From: Halieaceae bacterium
Lineage (GTDB): Bacteria; Pseudomonadota; Gammaproteobacteria; Pseudomonadales; Halieaceae
NCBI GenBank assembly: GCA_026710905.1
Contig: JAPOQD010000158.1
Location: 1-42,304, forward strand
Length of the DNA: 42,304 nt
Reading direction: 5' to 3'
This document shows positions 1-9,691 of this stretch, piece after piece. The first letter of the stretch is position 1. Every line of letters starts with the position of its first letter. Below the pieces are notes generated by a model. That model saw only the letters and a list, made by a program, of their open reading frames with translations. It made no database searches and had not been told where the DNA came from. The translations under genes and the position numbers were made by a program.

Positions 1-838
<838 letters not shown>

Positions 839-840
839 GG

Positions 841-2232
841 CTATTGCGCCTCCGAACCCGGTGATTTGTCCTGTAGGGCGATCTCAAATACCGCCTCTGT
901 TCGGCGCTGCACCTCATCCAGGGTCGCACCGGACAATAATTTACTTAAAACCACTCTGCCTTCTTCAAAACGGAAAACGGCCAACTCGGTAATCACCACA
1001 TCCACCGCGGCGGGTGCGGTAAGTGGTAGATCGCACTGCCGTACCAGCTTGGAGCGCCCGTCACGGTCGTTGTGGGTCATGGTGATAATCAGTTTTTTCG
1101 CCCCGCTGGCCAGGTCCATGGCGCCACCCACGCCCAGCAGGGGTTTGCCGGGCACGGCCCAGTTGGCGAGGTTGCCACCCTCATCGACCTGCAGCCCCCC
1201 CATGATGGCCACGTCGATGTGACCGCCGCGGATCATGCCGAAGGATTTCGGCGAGTCAAAGTAACTGCTGCCGGAAAGCGCGGTTACCGGGATTTTCCCG
1301 GCGTTGACCGGGTAATCCATGGCACCGCCATCCTCCGGCTCTGGTCCGACACCCAGCATGCCGTTCTCACTGTGCAGGGTAATACTGTGTTCGGGAGTGA
1401 TGAGGTCCGCCACCAGGGTGGGAATCCCAATCCCCAGGTTCACCACGTCGCCGGGTTGCAACTCGGCCAGGGCCGCCCGGGCCATTTCTCTGCGCTCATC
1501 GCTCACCACCTTGTCGCTGCCCGCCACCGAAGCCGAGGAACCCAGGTTCTCCAGCGACAATGGTGCCTGCACAATATAATCGACAAAGCAGCCCGGAGTA
1601 TGGATATGGTTGGGGTCCAGTTCTCCCGCCGCGACTACCTGTTCCACTTCCGCCACTACCAGGCGTGCAGCAGTGGCCATCACCGGGTTGAAATTCTGTT
1701 CGGTCATGCGGTACTGCAGGTTACCGGCAGTATCGGCTCTCCAGGCCCGTACGAAGGCCACGTCGCCCTTGATTCCCAGCTGGAAAATCTGCCGTTGCCC
1801 TTCGAATTCGCGGACTTCTGCCCCCTCCGCCAAACCGGTGCCAGCGGCAGTCGGGGTGAAGAAGCCCCCTATACCCGCGCCGCCGGCTCGCAGGGCTTCC
1901 GCCAGGGTGCCCTGAGGTATTAACTGGGTTTCGACCTCTCCGGCCTGGGCTGCCGCCACCATTTCGCGATTACTGGTGAAGAAGGAGCCGATCGCCTTTT
2001 TCAATTGGCCATTGCGCATCAGGCGACCACCGCCCAGGCCCGCCTCCCCTACGTTGTTGCCGACATAGGTGAGATCCCGGATCGGCGTCAACTCGGCCAG
2101 CGCGTGCACCAGGTTGACCGGGTTGCCGGTCATGCCGAAACCACCCACCAGCAGGGTATCGCCCGATTTAACCAGCGCCGCGGCCTCTTGTGCCGACATT
2201 TGTGGCACGGTTTTCATTCCCTGGCCCGCCAT
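841..2232 (-). CDS. Fused alpha-beta 3-oxoacid (3-oxoadipate-type) CoA-transferase
   Basis: Family I CoA-transferase of 463 residues in which the A and B subunits, usually two genes (pcaI/pcaJ, scoA/scoB), are one chain. Residues about 10-225 match the A subunit ([15 protein letters not shown] near the N-terminus). Residues about 245-460 match the B subunit, with the catalytic glutamate at residue 289 in the SENG motif ([12 protein letters not shown]). The reaction expected from the pathway is succinyl-CoA plus 3-oxoadipate giving 3-oxoadipyl-CoA and succinate. It starts 3 nt after the maleylacetate reductase stop, so translation is likely coupled. Substrate is inferred from neighbours; acetoacetate is an alternative. 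Confidence 0.85.
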   Translation of the reverse strand: MAGQGMKTVPQMSAQEAAALVKSGDTLLVGGFGMTGNPVNLVHALAELTPIRDLTYVGNNVGEAGLGGGRLMRNGQLKKAIGSFFTSNREMVAAAQAGEVETQLIPQGTLAEALRAGGAGIGGFFTPTAAGTGLAEGAEVREFEGQRQIFQLGIKGDVAFVRAWRADTAGNLQYRMTEQNFNPVMATAARLVVAEVEQVVAAGELDPNHIHTPGCFVDYIVQAPLSLENLGSSASVAGSDKVVSDERREMARAALAELQPGDVVNLGIGIPTLVADLITPEHSITLHSENGMLGVGPEPEDGGAMDYPVNAGKIPVTALSGSSYFDSPKSFGMIRGGHIDVAIMGGLQVDEGGNLANWAVPGKPLLGVGGAMDLASGAKKLIITMTHNDRDGRSKLVRQCDLPLTAPAAVDVVITELAVFRFEEGRVVLSKLLSGATLDEVQRRTEAVFEIALQDKSPGSEAQ

Positions 2233-2235
2233 GCC

Positions 2236-3300
2236 TTATACCCGGGGCCGGGTGCCGGACCAGGCGCTTTGGATGATACCGCGAATGCCCTCGGCTTCGA
2301 GTTCACGCGGATTCCAGTAGGGGTTTTTAAGGGTAATTTCCACCGCCCTGTCGATACCGTCGGCGGGCATGCCCAGATCTTTAAGCGCCGTCTTTGCCCC
2401 CATCCGCTCAGCCAGGTCAAACAGTGCCGCGGCAGGGGTGGTGGTATGCATCGCCAGGCCTAAGCTGGCCATGGCCGTCGGTACCGCTGGGGCATTGTAG
2501 GCTAGGGCGTGGGGCAGTACCGCGGTATGGGTTTCGGCGTGGGGTAAATCGAAGGAGCCCCCCAGGACGTGACACAGCTTGTGGTGAAGGGCAATGCTCG
2601 AACTGCCCAGGCACATGCCGCACAACCAGGCGCCGTAAAGGGCATCCGTGCGCGCTTCACGATTGGTCATGTCATCGGCAATCCGGGGCAGGCTGCGGTG
2701 CAGGGCCGCGATGCCCTCACAGGCCATTGTCGACAGGACCGGATTGCCGTCGTGGGCATACAGGGCCTCGACCGCATGGGCGATGGCATTGATCCCACTG
2801 ATGCCCGACAGCCAATCGGGCAGGCCCATGGTGTAGTCCACGTCGTAGATCACCGTTTCCGGCAGGATACTGGGTGAGCGGACGGTGGTTTTGATGCCGT
2901 CCTCCGTCTGCCCCAGAATATTCGTCATTTCGGAGCCGGCATAGGTGGTGGGGATTACCAGTTGCGGCAGGTCGGTGCGATAGGCAATGGCCTTGCCCAG
3001 CCCGGTGGTGGAACCACCACCGATGGACACCACACCATCTACAGCCTTGTCCTTTACCAAAGCCATAGCGTCTGCAGTCACCTCCACCGGGGTATGCATT
3101 GCCGCCCGAGTGTACACGCCAGCCGAGGCATCGCCCAACAGCCCGGCTATCTCTTCAGCCATCTCAACCTGCTGCGGGGTGGACAGCACCAGGGCGCGCT
3201 CCATTCCCAATCGTTCAGCCTCTTTAGCGACATGAGATTTCGTGCCCGACCCAAAAATAACGCGGGCCGGAGACCCCTGATATACAAACGGTTCAATCAT
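2236..3300 (-). CDS. Maleylacetate reductase (iron-containing alcohol dehydrogenase superfamily)
   Basis: A protein of about 354 residues of the Fe-ADH-like fold. The nucleotide-binding signature (GVVSIGGGSTTGLGKA) is followed by PTTYAGSEMTN and the metal-site region with HAVEALYAHDGNPV and LHHKLCHVLGG, a pattern typical of maleylacetate reductases (TfdF, ClcE, MacA). These enzymes reduce (chloro)maleylacetate to 3-oxoadipate with NAD(P)H. I prefer the ATG at 3300, which has AGGGA six bases upstream, over the ATG at 3315. It lies between dienelactone hydrolase and CoA-transferase genes, the order of reactions in chlorocatechol and hydroxyquinol pathways. Confidence 0.88.
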   Translation of the reverse strand: MIEPFVYQGSPARVIFGSGTKSHVAKEAERLGMERALVLSTPQQVEMAEEIAGLLGDASAGVYTRAAMHTPVEVTADAMALVKDKAVDGVVSIGGGSTTGLGKAIAYRTDLPQLVIPTTYAGSEMTNILGQTEDGIKTTVRSPSILPETVIYDVDYTMGLPDWLSGISGINAIAHAVEALYAHDGNPVLSTMACEGIAALHRSLPRIADDMTNREARTDALYGAWLCGMCLGSSSIALHHKLCHVLGGSFDLPHAETHTAVLPHALAYNAPAVPTAMASLGLAMHTTTPAAALFDLAERMGAKTALKDLGMPADGIDRAVEITLKNPYWNPRELEAEGIRGIIQSAWSGTRPRV

Positions 3301-3359
3301 GCTGTATCCCTGCATGTGGTCACAGGAAGCAGCTACGCGTTCCCGAAGGGTTTCGGCCG

Positions 3360-4061
3360 CTACAGTCCTAGTACTCTTTCACATTGGGCGAGCGCGTCTG
3401 TTGCGTTGGCTTTCAGAGTAGCGTCCTCACTATCGAGGTCAGTCAGGAAGCCATGTCCTGACTCCTCGTAGAAATGGAGATCGATGCCCTTGTTGACCTT
3501 CGCCATCTCCGCCAGTTTCGCCACATTGTCCGGGCCTACCGACGCATCCTGGCCCGGCATCAGGCTGGTATGGGGCTTACCGATAGACTCCAGGTAATCG
3601 AAGGGTGTGGCCAGGGGGTCGTCGTTCTGCATGCCCTGGGGAAAGCCATAGAAGCCCACCAGGTCCTGGGACACGTTACGCCGGGCCAGTTCAAAAACAT
3701 AGTAACCACCCAGGCAGAAACCGATCACACCATCGACGCTCTGGGACGAACAAAAAGTCTCAAACCGGTCGACAAACTCTTTGTCCTTGACTTTGTGGCG
3801 TCGTGCGAAAGCTGCCTCCCGGGTCACCTCCGGGAGCTCACCCAACCCGGCAAAGGGGTTGACCAGATAAACCCTGGCACCCCGCTCCGCGATATAGGTG
3901 GAGAAACCGCGGTAAAACTGGTTCAGGCCGTAGATATCGGGAATGATGGCAATTTTCTTTCCGGCATTATCCTCGCCGAAGACGAGAGCATCAATCTCCG
4001 CGGATATCTCTCCCTTGACGTCGGGTTTCGGAAAAGAGGGGCTGGGAGTTCCGTGGCACAC
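3360..4061 (-). CDS. Dienelactone hydrolase family protein
   Basis: An alpha/beta hydrolase of 233 residues. The nucleophile is Cys116 in GFCLGGYYV, the hallmark of dienelactone hydrolases. The Asp is probably in the MPGQDASVGPDN segment and the His is in YEESGHGFL near residue 206. It should open (chloro)dienelactone to maleylacetate, between the cycloisomerase and the reductase. The start is GTG. It is supported by the N-terminus MCH, which is shared with the second family member in the window (30833-31624). It lies 12 nt after the dioxygenase gene. It differs from classical ClcD/TfdE in its N-terminal part, so the exact lactone is uncertain. Confidence 0.82.
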   Translation of the reverse strand: MCHGTPSPSFPKPDVKGEISAEIDALVFGEDNAGKKIAIIPDIYGLNQFYRGFSTYIAERGARVYLVNPFAGLGELPEVTREAAFARRHKVKDKEFVDRFETFCSSQSVDGVIGFCLGGYYVFELARRNVSQDLVGFYGFPQGMQNDDPLATPFDYLESIGKPHTSLMPGQDASVGPDNVAKLAEMAKVNKGIDLHFYEESGHGFLTDLDSEDATLKANATDALAQCERVLGL

Positions 4062-4073
4062 TGGCTGCTTTCC

Positions 4074-4826
4074 CTAGGCGGCTTTATCGAGAACGATGTC
4101 GATATCCATAACCCGGGTACCACCTTCGTATTTTTTCGGGATGATATTCTGCCCCTCATTGCATTTCCCGGAGCAACAGTCGTCGTTTACCCACTCACCG
4201 CCCTCAAAATAGGCCTGCATGGTGAGTGGGTGGTGGCCGTCGGCCATGGCCTTGAAGTGAATATGGGCGGGGCGCCAGGTATGGCTGCCCATCATCTGAA
4301 GTAATTTGCCCGTAGGACCCTTGTTGGGTATTTCATAGGGTACCGGTACCGTGCTCTTTATCCGGTAGCGGCCCTCGCTGTCAGTGCGCACCTTGCCCCG
4401 GTAGTACTCGACAGGGATATTATCGTGGATGCCGCTGTACTTGCCATCGGGCGTGGATTGCCAGATGTCCAGCACCGCACCCGCCAGCGGGGCTCCAGCG
4501 GTATCAGTTACCCGCCCCTGGATAAGCATAGCTTCGCCTTCGAACGCCTCCATGGTCTTGATCTCGTCCTCCAGGAAAGGCGCGTTCGGCAAGTAGTAAG
4601 GACCCTCCAGGTCAGCGCGGGTGCCCTGATGTTGGGCGTTTTCATTTTCGACGATGGTAATATTGAAATACACATCGCTCAGCAACGGCAGTTCCCCGGC
4701 CGCCGCGGTCTCATTCAGAAAATTAACCGCCGCCCGGTACTCTTCAAGGGTCACCTGCTTCTCTGTAAGAGCCTGTCGAACACTCTCGATAACGGCCGTG
4801 ACAACGTCATGAACCCGGTCTTTCAT
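4074..4826 (-). CDS. Intradiol ring-cleavage dioxygenase, chlorocatechol 1,2-dioxygenase type
   Basis: A 250-residue non-haem Fe(III) dioxygenase. The four expected iron ligands are present with family spacing: Tyr130 (STPDGKYSG), Tyr164 (PVPYEIP), His188 and His190 (RPAHIHF). Length and local sequence (DGKYSGIHDNIP, YYRGKVR, FEGGEW followed by DDCC) resemble the short chlorocatechol 1,2-dioxygenases (TfdC, ClcA) more than the longer catechol or hydroxyquinol enzymes, as I recall those sequences. It cleaves the catechol ring to a cis,cis-muconate. It is the first gene of the minus-strand operon, with a GAGGG-type ribosome binding site just before the ATG. Whether chlorinated substrates are used cannot be told from sequence alone. 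Confidence 0.87.
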   Translation of the reverse strand: MKDRVHDVVTAVIESVRQALTEKQVTLEEYRAAVNFLNETAAAGELPLLSDVYFNITIVENENAQHQGTRADLEGPYYLPNAPFLEDEIKTMEAFEGEAMLIQGRVTDTAGAPLAGAVLDIWQSTPDGKYSGIHDNIPVEYYRGKVRTDSEGRYRIKSTVPVPYEIPNKGPTGKLLQMMGSHTWRPAHIHFKAMADGHHPLTMQAYFEGGEWVNDDCCSGKCNEGQNIIPKKYEGGTRVMDIDIVLDKAA

Positions 4827-4857
4827 AATGCCCTCCTACACTTGGTTTTTCTCTAAC

Positions 4858-4878
4858 CAGCCGCAGGTATTGCGGCTG
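4858..4878. promoter_or_regulatory. Perfect 8-bp inverted repeat in the dioxygenase leader
   Basis: CAGCCGCA, loop GGTAT, TGCGGCTG. It lies 32-52 nt upstream of the dioxygenase ATG and downstream of the LysR stop. It is not followed by a T run on the minus strand, so it looks more like a leader hairpin or protein-binding site than an intrinsic terminator. Confidence 0.5.
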
Positions 4879-4891
4879 AAATAACGAATGC

Positions 4892-4919
4892 TAAGCCAAG
4901 ATTAGAACGGGCTGGCTTA
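4892..4919. promoter_or_regulatory. 7-bp inverted repeat TAAGCCA / TGGCTTA
   Basis: Two perfect 7-bp arms (4892-4898 and 4913-4919) with 14 bases between them, in the 163-bp gap between the LysR gene and the dioxygenase. It may be part of the regulator-binding region or the promoter of the ortho-cleavage operon. Function is inferred from position only. Confidence 0.35.
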
Positions 4920-4950
4920 TACCGTCCAATACCTTTTTAACAGCCGCTCC

Positions 4951-4965
4951 ATACCAATCTCGCAT
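4951..4965. promoter_or_regulatory. Probable LysR-type binding site, ATAC-N7-GCAT
   Basis: ATACCAATCTCGCAT matches the better site at 5968-5982 (ATACCAAAAGCGTAT) at 11 of 15 positions and departs from the ATAC-N7-GTAT consensus by one base. It lies about 125 bp upstream of the dioxygenase ATG, suggesting that the same LysR protein controls both transcription units. Confidence 0.45.
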
Positions 4966-4989
4966 AGAACAGGCAGTGCCAAATACATG

Positions 4990-5874
4990 CTAGCGGGGCG
5001 GACTTTTCTTTATACTGTCGAGAAACGCCGCCAGTAATGGTGATGGGTTGTCCGCTAGGTGAATACAGGTAACAGGGCTCTCTGCCATGATTTTGCGAAG
5101 GCGCAGGAATGATACATTGGGCCACTTCAGTTGGGTGACTGAAAACGGGACGGGACAGACTCCCAGTCCCGCTGCGGTGAGCGCCATCGCAGTGGACAGG
5201 TCTGAGGCCTCATACTCCACATCAGGCTCTACTCCCTGTTCGCGTAACAGGCGAATGACTTCATCCGCAAAGCTGGGCCGGCCAGTCTTGGGGAACACGA
5301 TCATCCGCTCCGACTTGATCTGTGCGGGTGACATTTCCTTCTTTCCTGCGCGCGAATGCGTACTCGACACCGCGAGGACAATTCTTTCCTGAGTCACTGT
5401 TTGATTATCGATTTCAGGGGTGTGGGGATAATAGCGACCGAAGCCGACATGTATAAGGCCGCCTTTCAATGCATCCGGCTGTTTCCGCTTGCTCACCGGC
5501 AACAAAGATACACCGGCCTTAGGATTGTGGGAGAGGAAAGTCCGAATACACTGGGGAATAATGGAATAAATTGGGGAACCAAAATAGCCGATCTCCAAGG
5601 TGCCAATTTCGCCCTTCGCCGCCGCCTTGCTTCGCTCCGCGGCAAGGCGGGTGCGGGCCAGTATCTGCCTGGCCTCGCTAAGAAAAGCAGTACCCGCGGG
5701 GGTCAAATTCACGCCCTTGCGTGTGCGCTCGAACAGGGTCACCCCCAATTCCATCTCTAATTGCTGTATCTGTCGGGTTATCGGTGGCTGCGAAATAAAC
5801 AGACGGCGGGAAGCGGCGCTGAAATTGCCCTCCTCCGCGACAGCGACAAAATAGCGTATCTGCCGGAGCTCCAT
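4990..5874 (-). CDS. LysR-family regulator of the ortho-cleavage genes (CatR/ClcR type)
   Basis: A protein of about 294 residues beginning MELRQIRYFVAVAEEGNFS, the canonical N-terminal helix-turn-helix of LysR regulators, followed by a substrate-binding domain of two lobes (GTLEIGYFGSP, GLGVCPVPFS). The open frame extends 102 codons further upstream, but homology starts at the ATG at 5874, so that start is chosen. The gene lies between the cycloisomerase, transcribed divergently, and the dioxygenase operon downstream on the same strand. Relatives respond to cis,cis-muconate or chloromuconate. A consensus T-N11-A box lies in the divergent promoter. Confidence 0.88.
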   Translation of the reverse strand: MELRQIRYFVAVAEEGNFSAASRRLFISQPPITRQIQQLEMELGVTLFERTRKGVNLTPAGTAFLSEARQILARTRLAAERSKAAAKGEIGTLEIGYFGSPIYSIIPQCIRTFLSHNPKAGVSLLPVSKRKQPDALKGGLIHVGFGRYYPHTPEIDNQTVTQERIVLAVSSTHSRAGKKEMSPAQIKSERMIVFPKTGRPSFADEVIRLLREQGVEPDVEYEASDLSTAMALTAAGLGVCPVPFSVTQLKWPNVSFLRLRKIMAESPVTCIHLADNPSPLLAAFLDSIKKSPPR

Positions 5875-5967
5875 TGGTGTATAGCCTCTTCTTTCCAGTT
5901 CGAAGAAATTCCCCGCCAAAAAATACATCGCCCCATGCGGCGGATAACTAGACGGAATCATCTCAAT

Positions 5968-5982
5968 ATACCAAAAGCGTAT
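5968..5982. promoter_or_regulatory. LysR-type recognition site ATAC-N7-GTAT
   Basis: ATACCAAAAGCGTAT is an exact ATAC-N7-GTAT palindrome, the known recognition-site pattern of BenM/CatM/CatR-like regulators. It lies in the 154-bp space between the LysR and cycloisomerase starts, about 47 bp before the latter. Confidence 0.7.
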
Positions 5983-6028
5983 AGCTGTGTAATTTATTCG
6001 GTATTTCACGTATGAGGTAAGAGCGCCT

Positions 6029-7231
6029 ATGGTCTTGCGTACACAGAAACTTGCGGATCGAGAATCGCCCTTGATGTCAACCACTGCGCAGATCATCGAA
6101 TCTATCGAAACCATTATTGTCGACCTACCGCTGGTGAGGGAGCAACGCTTTGCTGCCAAAGGTGCAAGAAGCCAGAGCATTGTCTACATCTTTGTAAAAA
6201 CTCGAGATGGCATAGAGGGCGTTGGTGAGTCCGCAACACCCAGCGGCCCCTGGTGGGGCGGAGAGGCACCCGAGACTATCAAATTGATGATAGACATATA
6301 CCTCACACCATTACTACTAGGGGAGGACGCATTCAACATAGATGCCTTAATGGCCAAAATGGATGGCAAAGTATTTGGCAATAACTTCGCCAAAGCCGGT
6401 CTTGAGATGGCCTTGCTCGATATTCAGGGCAAGGCGCTAAATCAACCAGTGTACAACCTGCTGGGGGGTAAGGTGCGCGATTCCCTGCCCATGTCCTGGC
6501 CGCTGGCGACCGGTGACCCGAAAGCCGAAATAGAGGAGGCCGAGGGCAACATAGCCGATAAGTTGCACAATATTTTTAAACTCAAGATGGGCTTCCTGGA
6601 TCCGAAAACCGACGTGGACAGAGCCTGCACGGTGGCGCGAGCCCTGCGGGATCACGCCAGTATCCGAGCCGATGTCAACGAGCGCTGGGACGAGGAAACG
6701 ACCTCCTGGGCGGTGCCCAGGATGATCGATGCCGGGTTGGCTCTGATCGAGCAGCCGATGCCACGCTGGAATCTGGAGGCCGCCGCTAGACTGACTGCGG
6801 CGATCAATATACCGCACCTGCTGGACGAGAGCGTGTGTACGGAACAGGATATGCTGCGCGTAGCAAAAACTAACGCCGGCAACCTCGTATCTCTCAAGAT
6901 CATGAAATCCGGGGGAATCCGCAGGACAAAACTAATTGCGGATATGGCCCTGGCCGCGGGCATTCCGCTATACATGGGTACATTCCTGGAGCCCTCATAC
7001 GGTGCCGGCGCCAATATGCAATTGTGCGCCACTCTGAGAGATCTGCCCTATGGCGGCGAATTAGCTGGCGGCTTGCTGGTGGCGGAAGATATCTGTGAGA
7101 CCAGCGCCAACTACCAAGATTTTGAATTACATCTACAGGAGGGGGTAGGGATGGCGATGAAGATCGATCCTGACAAACTGCGCGCCTTTCGCAGAGACCG
7201 CGAGTATTCCATCCACGCCTTTTCTAAGTAA
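6029..7231 (+). CDS. Muconate/chloromuconate cycloisomerase (enolase superfamily)
   Basis: An enolase-superfamily protein of about 400 residues of the muconate-lactonizing group. The catalytic lysine motif KLKMG and the metal ligands in DVNERWDE, IEQPM and LDES are present, and the second lysine lies in VSLKIMKSGG. It lactonizes the cis,cis-muconate made by the dioxygenase to a muconolactone, or a dienelactone after dehalogenation. The ATG at 6029 follows a purine-rich stretch (GAGGTAAGAG). The ATG at 6074 would give a 385-residue protein nearer the usual length and is a serious alternative. Chloro-specificity cannot be decided from sequence. Confidence 0.87.
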   Translation: MVLRTQKLADRESPLMSTTAQIIESIETIIVDLPLVREQRFAAKGARSQSIVYIFVKTRDGIEGVGESATPSGPWWGGEAPETIKLMIDIYLTPLLLGEDAFNIDALMAKMDGKVFGNNFAKAGLEMALLDIQGKALNQPVYNLLGGKVRDSLPMSWPLATGDPKAEIEEAEGNIADKLHNIFKLKMGFLDPKTDVDRACTVARALRDHASIRADVNERWDEETTSWAVPRMIDAGLALIEQPMPRWNLEAAARLTAAINIPHLLDESVCTEQDMLRVAKTNAGNLVSLKIMKSGGIRRTKLIADMALAAGIPLYMGTFLEPSYGAGANMQLCATLRDLPYGGELAGGLLVAEDICETSANYQDFELHLQEGVGMAMKIDPDKLRAFRRDREYSIHAFSK

Positions 7232-7244
7232 ACCCGCGGCAGTA

Positions 7245-7547
7245 ATGCACGACATACCCAACACAGAATGCGGAAATATATCGGGCCGCGTAGCGCCTAC
7301 TATTGACCGCAATCGCTGTGAAGGTAAAGCGGATTGTGTGCGCGTTTGCCCGTTTGGTGTTTTTGAGATCAAACCGTTGACGCGCAAAGAAGTAAAGTCA
7401 TTGTCGATAGTTGCCCGCTTCAAGACCTGGGTCCACGGTGGCGACCAAGCCAAACTGCTCAATCCGATCGCCTGTCATGCCTGTAATATGTGTGTCGAGG
7501 CTTGTCCAGAAGATGCCTTGAGTTTAGCGCCCCTGCGTCGCCAATAG
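7245..7547 (+). CDS. Small bacterial ferredoxin with two Fe-S motifs
   Basis: A 100-residue protein. The second motif, CHACNMCVEACPEDAL, is a perfect CxxCxxCxxxCP [4Fe-4S] ligand set. The first (CEGKADCVRVCPFG) is C-x5-C-x3-CP, one cysteine short of the standard pattern. The protein may therefore carry one [3Fe-4S] and one [4Fe-4S] cluster, as in seven-iron ferredoxins (inference). It starts 13 nt after the cycloisomerase stop and probably shares its transcript. It could pass electrons to an oxygenase in the window, but no ferredoxin reductase is present here. Confidence 0.82.
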   Translation: MHDIPNTECGNISGRVAPTIDRNRCEGKADCVRVCPFGVFEIKPLTRKEVKSLSIVARFKTWVHGGDQAKLLNPIACHACNMCVEACPEDALSLAPLRRQ

Positions 7548-7648
7548 TCGAGGAAAACTGGATGATTTCTAGAATGGAGGGTAACCGCTTATTAGTAGGA
7601 ATAGGCTTGTATACCGAAGGGCTGGCTATAACATTCAGGTACACTACC

Positions 7649-9376
7649 ATGCGCCTGCTCACAGCCATTGCCTTAGGCTCCATAGCAGGATGTGGGCAAG
7701 AACCCATCGATCTCTTTGGCGCAGGCCAGAATCCCTACGCCACCACAGATTTAACTGGCTCACCCAATATACTACTAATCGTTGCCGATGATTTGGGGTT
7801 TAGCGATATTGGAGCATTCGGCGGCGAAATAGATACACCTCATATCGATAGTATCGCCAGCAGCGGTGTTTCTTTTACAAACTTTCATGCGGCCTCTTCC
7901 TGCGCACCGTCAAGGGCCATGTTGTTAACTGGGGTAGACAATCATCCAGCTGGCCAGGGCAGTATGGCATTCATCTCCGCGGAACAAAGAGGACAGCCCG
8001 GATATGAAGACCGCCTAAACAACAGCGTGGTTAGTGTAGCAAGACTACTAGGTGACGCCGGATATCAAACATACATGGTTGGTAAATGGCACCTCGGAAG
8101 TCGAGCCGGTCAACGTCCTCATAATAGAGGTTTTCAGCAAAGCTTCACACTTTTGGGTGGATTTGCGGCCCATTTTCCGAACGCATTCGGACCTGCAGCG
8201 GGTTCCTATTATTTAAACGATCAGGAAATTAGCTTGCCGGAAGATTTTTACTCTACCAATTTCTACACCGACAAATTGATCAAATTCATTGAAAACGGAG
8301 AGAGCGACAGACCTTTCTTCGCTTATGCAGCGTATACCGCACCCCACTGGCCTTTACAGGCCTCGCAAGCAGATGTTGAAGAATATCAAAGTGTGTATGA
8401 CAAAGGATGGGACGTTTTAAGAGAGGCGAGGCTGGAGCGTATGCAGAGCGCAGGTGTTATTCCTCAAGGAATAACCCTCCCTAAAAGATATAGAGAAGTG
8501 CCCGCCTGGCATAGTTTGAGCAAACCGGATCAAACCACAGCCGCTCGCAAGATGGCACTATATGCCGCCATGGTCAAAAATCTCGATGCCAATATAGGCC
8601 GCTTGGTTGCGTACCTGGAATCGACCAACAGACTGCACAATACAGTGCTTATATTTCTATCGGACAACGGGGCCGATTCCTTCGACCCCGAAACCAGTAG
8701 AGGCCTTGCCTCAAGATTACTGGCAACCGGCGCTGACACTACGTCGAGCAACATGGGTAATCCAGGTTCGTTTGTAACCTATGGTCTCCCGTGGTCGCAA
8801 CTCAGTAATACACCACTACGCTATTTCAAGGGTACTGCGGCAGAAGGCGGAATCAGAGTACCGCTCCTCATTTCCTGGCCCAAGGTATTTGCCGCCGGAA
8901 AGATCAGCGATACGTTCACCTCAATAATGGACATTACACCAAGTGTGCTCGATCTCGCGGGAATCCAACATCCAGGCAAGTCATACAGGACCCGAGCTAT
9001 ACATCCAATGGATGGAAGCTCATTGCTAACAATACTTAATGGAGAAACGGAGACTGTCAAACGCTTCAATCCCTACGTGGGGTTTGAGTTATTTGGCCAT
9101 CGCGTGGTATTTGAAGATGAATGGAAATTGGTAAGCCTCACCGCACCATTTGGGGATGGTAGATGGGAATTGTATAACATTGTAGATGACCCTGGCGAAA
9201 GTAACGACCTCGCTGAAAAAGAGACTGAAAGGGTACGTCGAATGGTGGCAGAGTATCAACGATATGCGAAGGAAAAAGGTGTCATTCCCCCACCTGATGG
9301 CTTCGATATTACAAGTGGCCACGTGAGCTTGAGTTCTCTGGTGAGTATTCTGTACAACCGTTTGTATGCAGAATAA
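7649..9376 (+). CDS. Lipoprotein sulfatase (arylsulfatase-type, type I formylglycine)
   Basis: An alkaline-phosphatase-fold sulfatase of about 575 residues. The start is taken at 7649, preceded by CAGGT, because it gives a short signal peptide with a lipobox (GSIAGC, Cys15). The ATG at 7562 would place this segment internally. The metal-site ADDLGFSD is followed by CAPSR (Cys85), the Cys-type signature that is converted to formylglycine, then MVGKWHLG and a late DNG. It should hydrolyse a sulfate ester at the cell envelope. Its place after the cycloisomerase and ferredoxin suggests an aryl sulfate feeding the ring-cleavage pathway (inference). No sulfatase-maturating enzyme is in the window. 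Confidence 0.82.
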   Translation: MRLLTAIALGSIAGCGQEPIDLFGAGQNPYATTDLTGSPNILLIVADDLGFSDIGAFGGEIDTPHIDSIASSGVSFTNFHAASSCAPSRAMLLTGVDNHPAGQGSMAFISAEQRGQPGYEDRLNNSVVSVARLLGDAGYQTYMVGKWHLGSRAGQRPHNRGFQQSFTLLGGFAAHFPNAFGPAAGSYYLNDQEISLPEDFYSTNFYTDKLIKFIENGESDRPFFAYAAYTAPHWPLQASQADVEEYQSVYDKGWDVLREARLERMQSAGVIPQGITLPKRYREVPAWHSLSKPDQTTAARKMALYAAMVKNLDANIGRLVAYLESTNRLHNTVLIFLSDNGADSFDPETSRGLASRLLATGADTTSSNMGNPGSFVTYGLPWSQLSNTPLRYFKGTAAEGGIRVPLLISWPKVFAAGKISDTFTSIMDITPSVLDLAGIQHPGKSYRTRAIHPMDGSSLLTILNGETETVKRFNPYVGFELFGHRVVFEDEWKLVSLTAPFGDGRWELYNIVDDPGESNDLAEKETERVRRMVAEYQRYAKEKGVIPPPDGFDITSGHVSLSSLVSILYNRLYAE

Positions 9377-9691
9377 TCCAAGAGCCTTTAGAGGGCCCGC
9401 TCGTTGATACAATTTGCTAGATTACGGTGTAACGAGAAAGCTTGAACAGAATTCACAGGACGCTCAACGCTTAGCTAAGAAACCCTTAAGCGCGCGTATA
9501 TTACTACTCGACTGTCATGAGGAAATTCGGTTAGTCATTAGGACGCAATTGTTTCGGTGTCTTCACAAAAGTGGTTACTCATCATCACATGATATTTATG
9601 AGCTGCATAGCAAGCTAACGTAACTATACTCTATCCAAATGCACGAACCGGAACGGAGTTTCACATAAAAAATCGAATCGGAGTTTCAATA
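9377..9691. other. Intergenic stretch with a 10-bp direct repeat
   Basis: No convincing gene. A TTG-started frame at 9414-9623 contains a short stretch (ARILLLDCHEEIRLVIR) resembling the start of a response-regulator receiver domain, possibly decayed. Near the right end CGGAGTTTCA occurs twice (9654-9663 and 9679-9688). The second copy provides the ribosome binding site of the next gene. Confidence 0.4.

Noticed and set aside
1072-1923. Long plus-strand ORFs opposite the CoA-transferase gene
   Set aside because: They are shadows of the GC-rich coding strand. The minus-strand protein has clear family motifs along its whole length.
5875-6180. The 102-codon N-terminal extension of the LysR frame
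   Set aside because: LysR homology begins at MELRQIRYF; the extension covers the divergent promoter and its binding site.
9414-9623. A TTG-started ORF with a stretch like a response-regulator receiver start
   Set aside because: Only about 17 residues look familiar; the phosphoacceptor context is incomplete and the start is weak.
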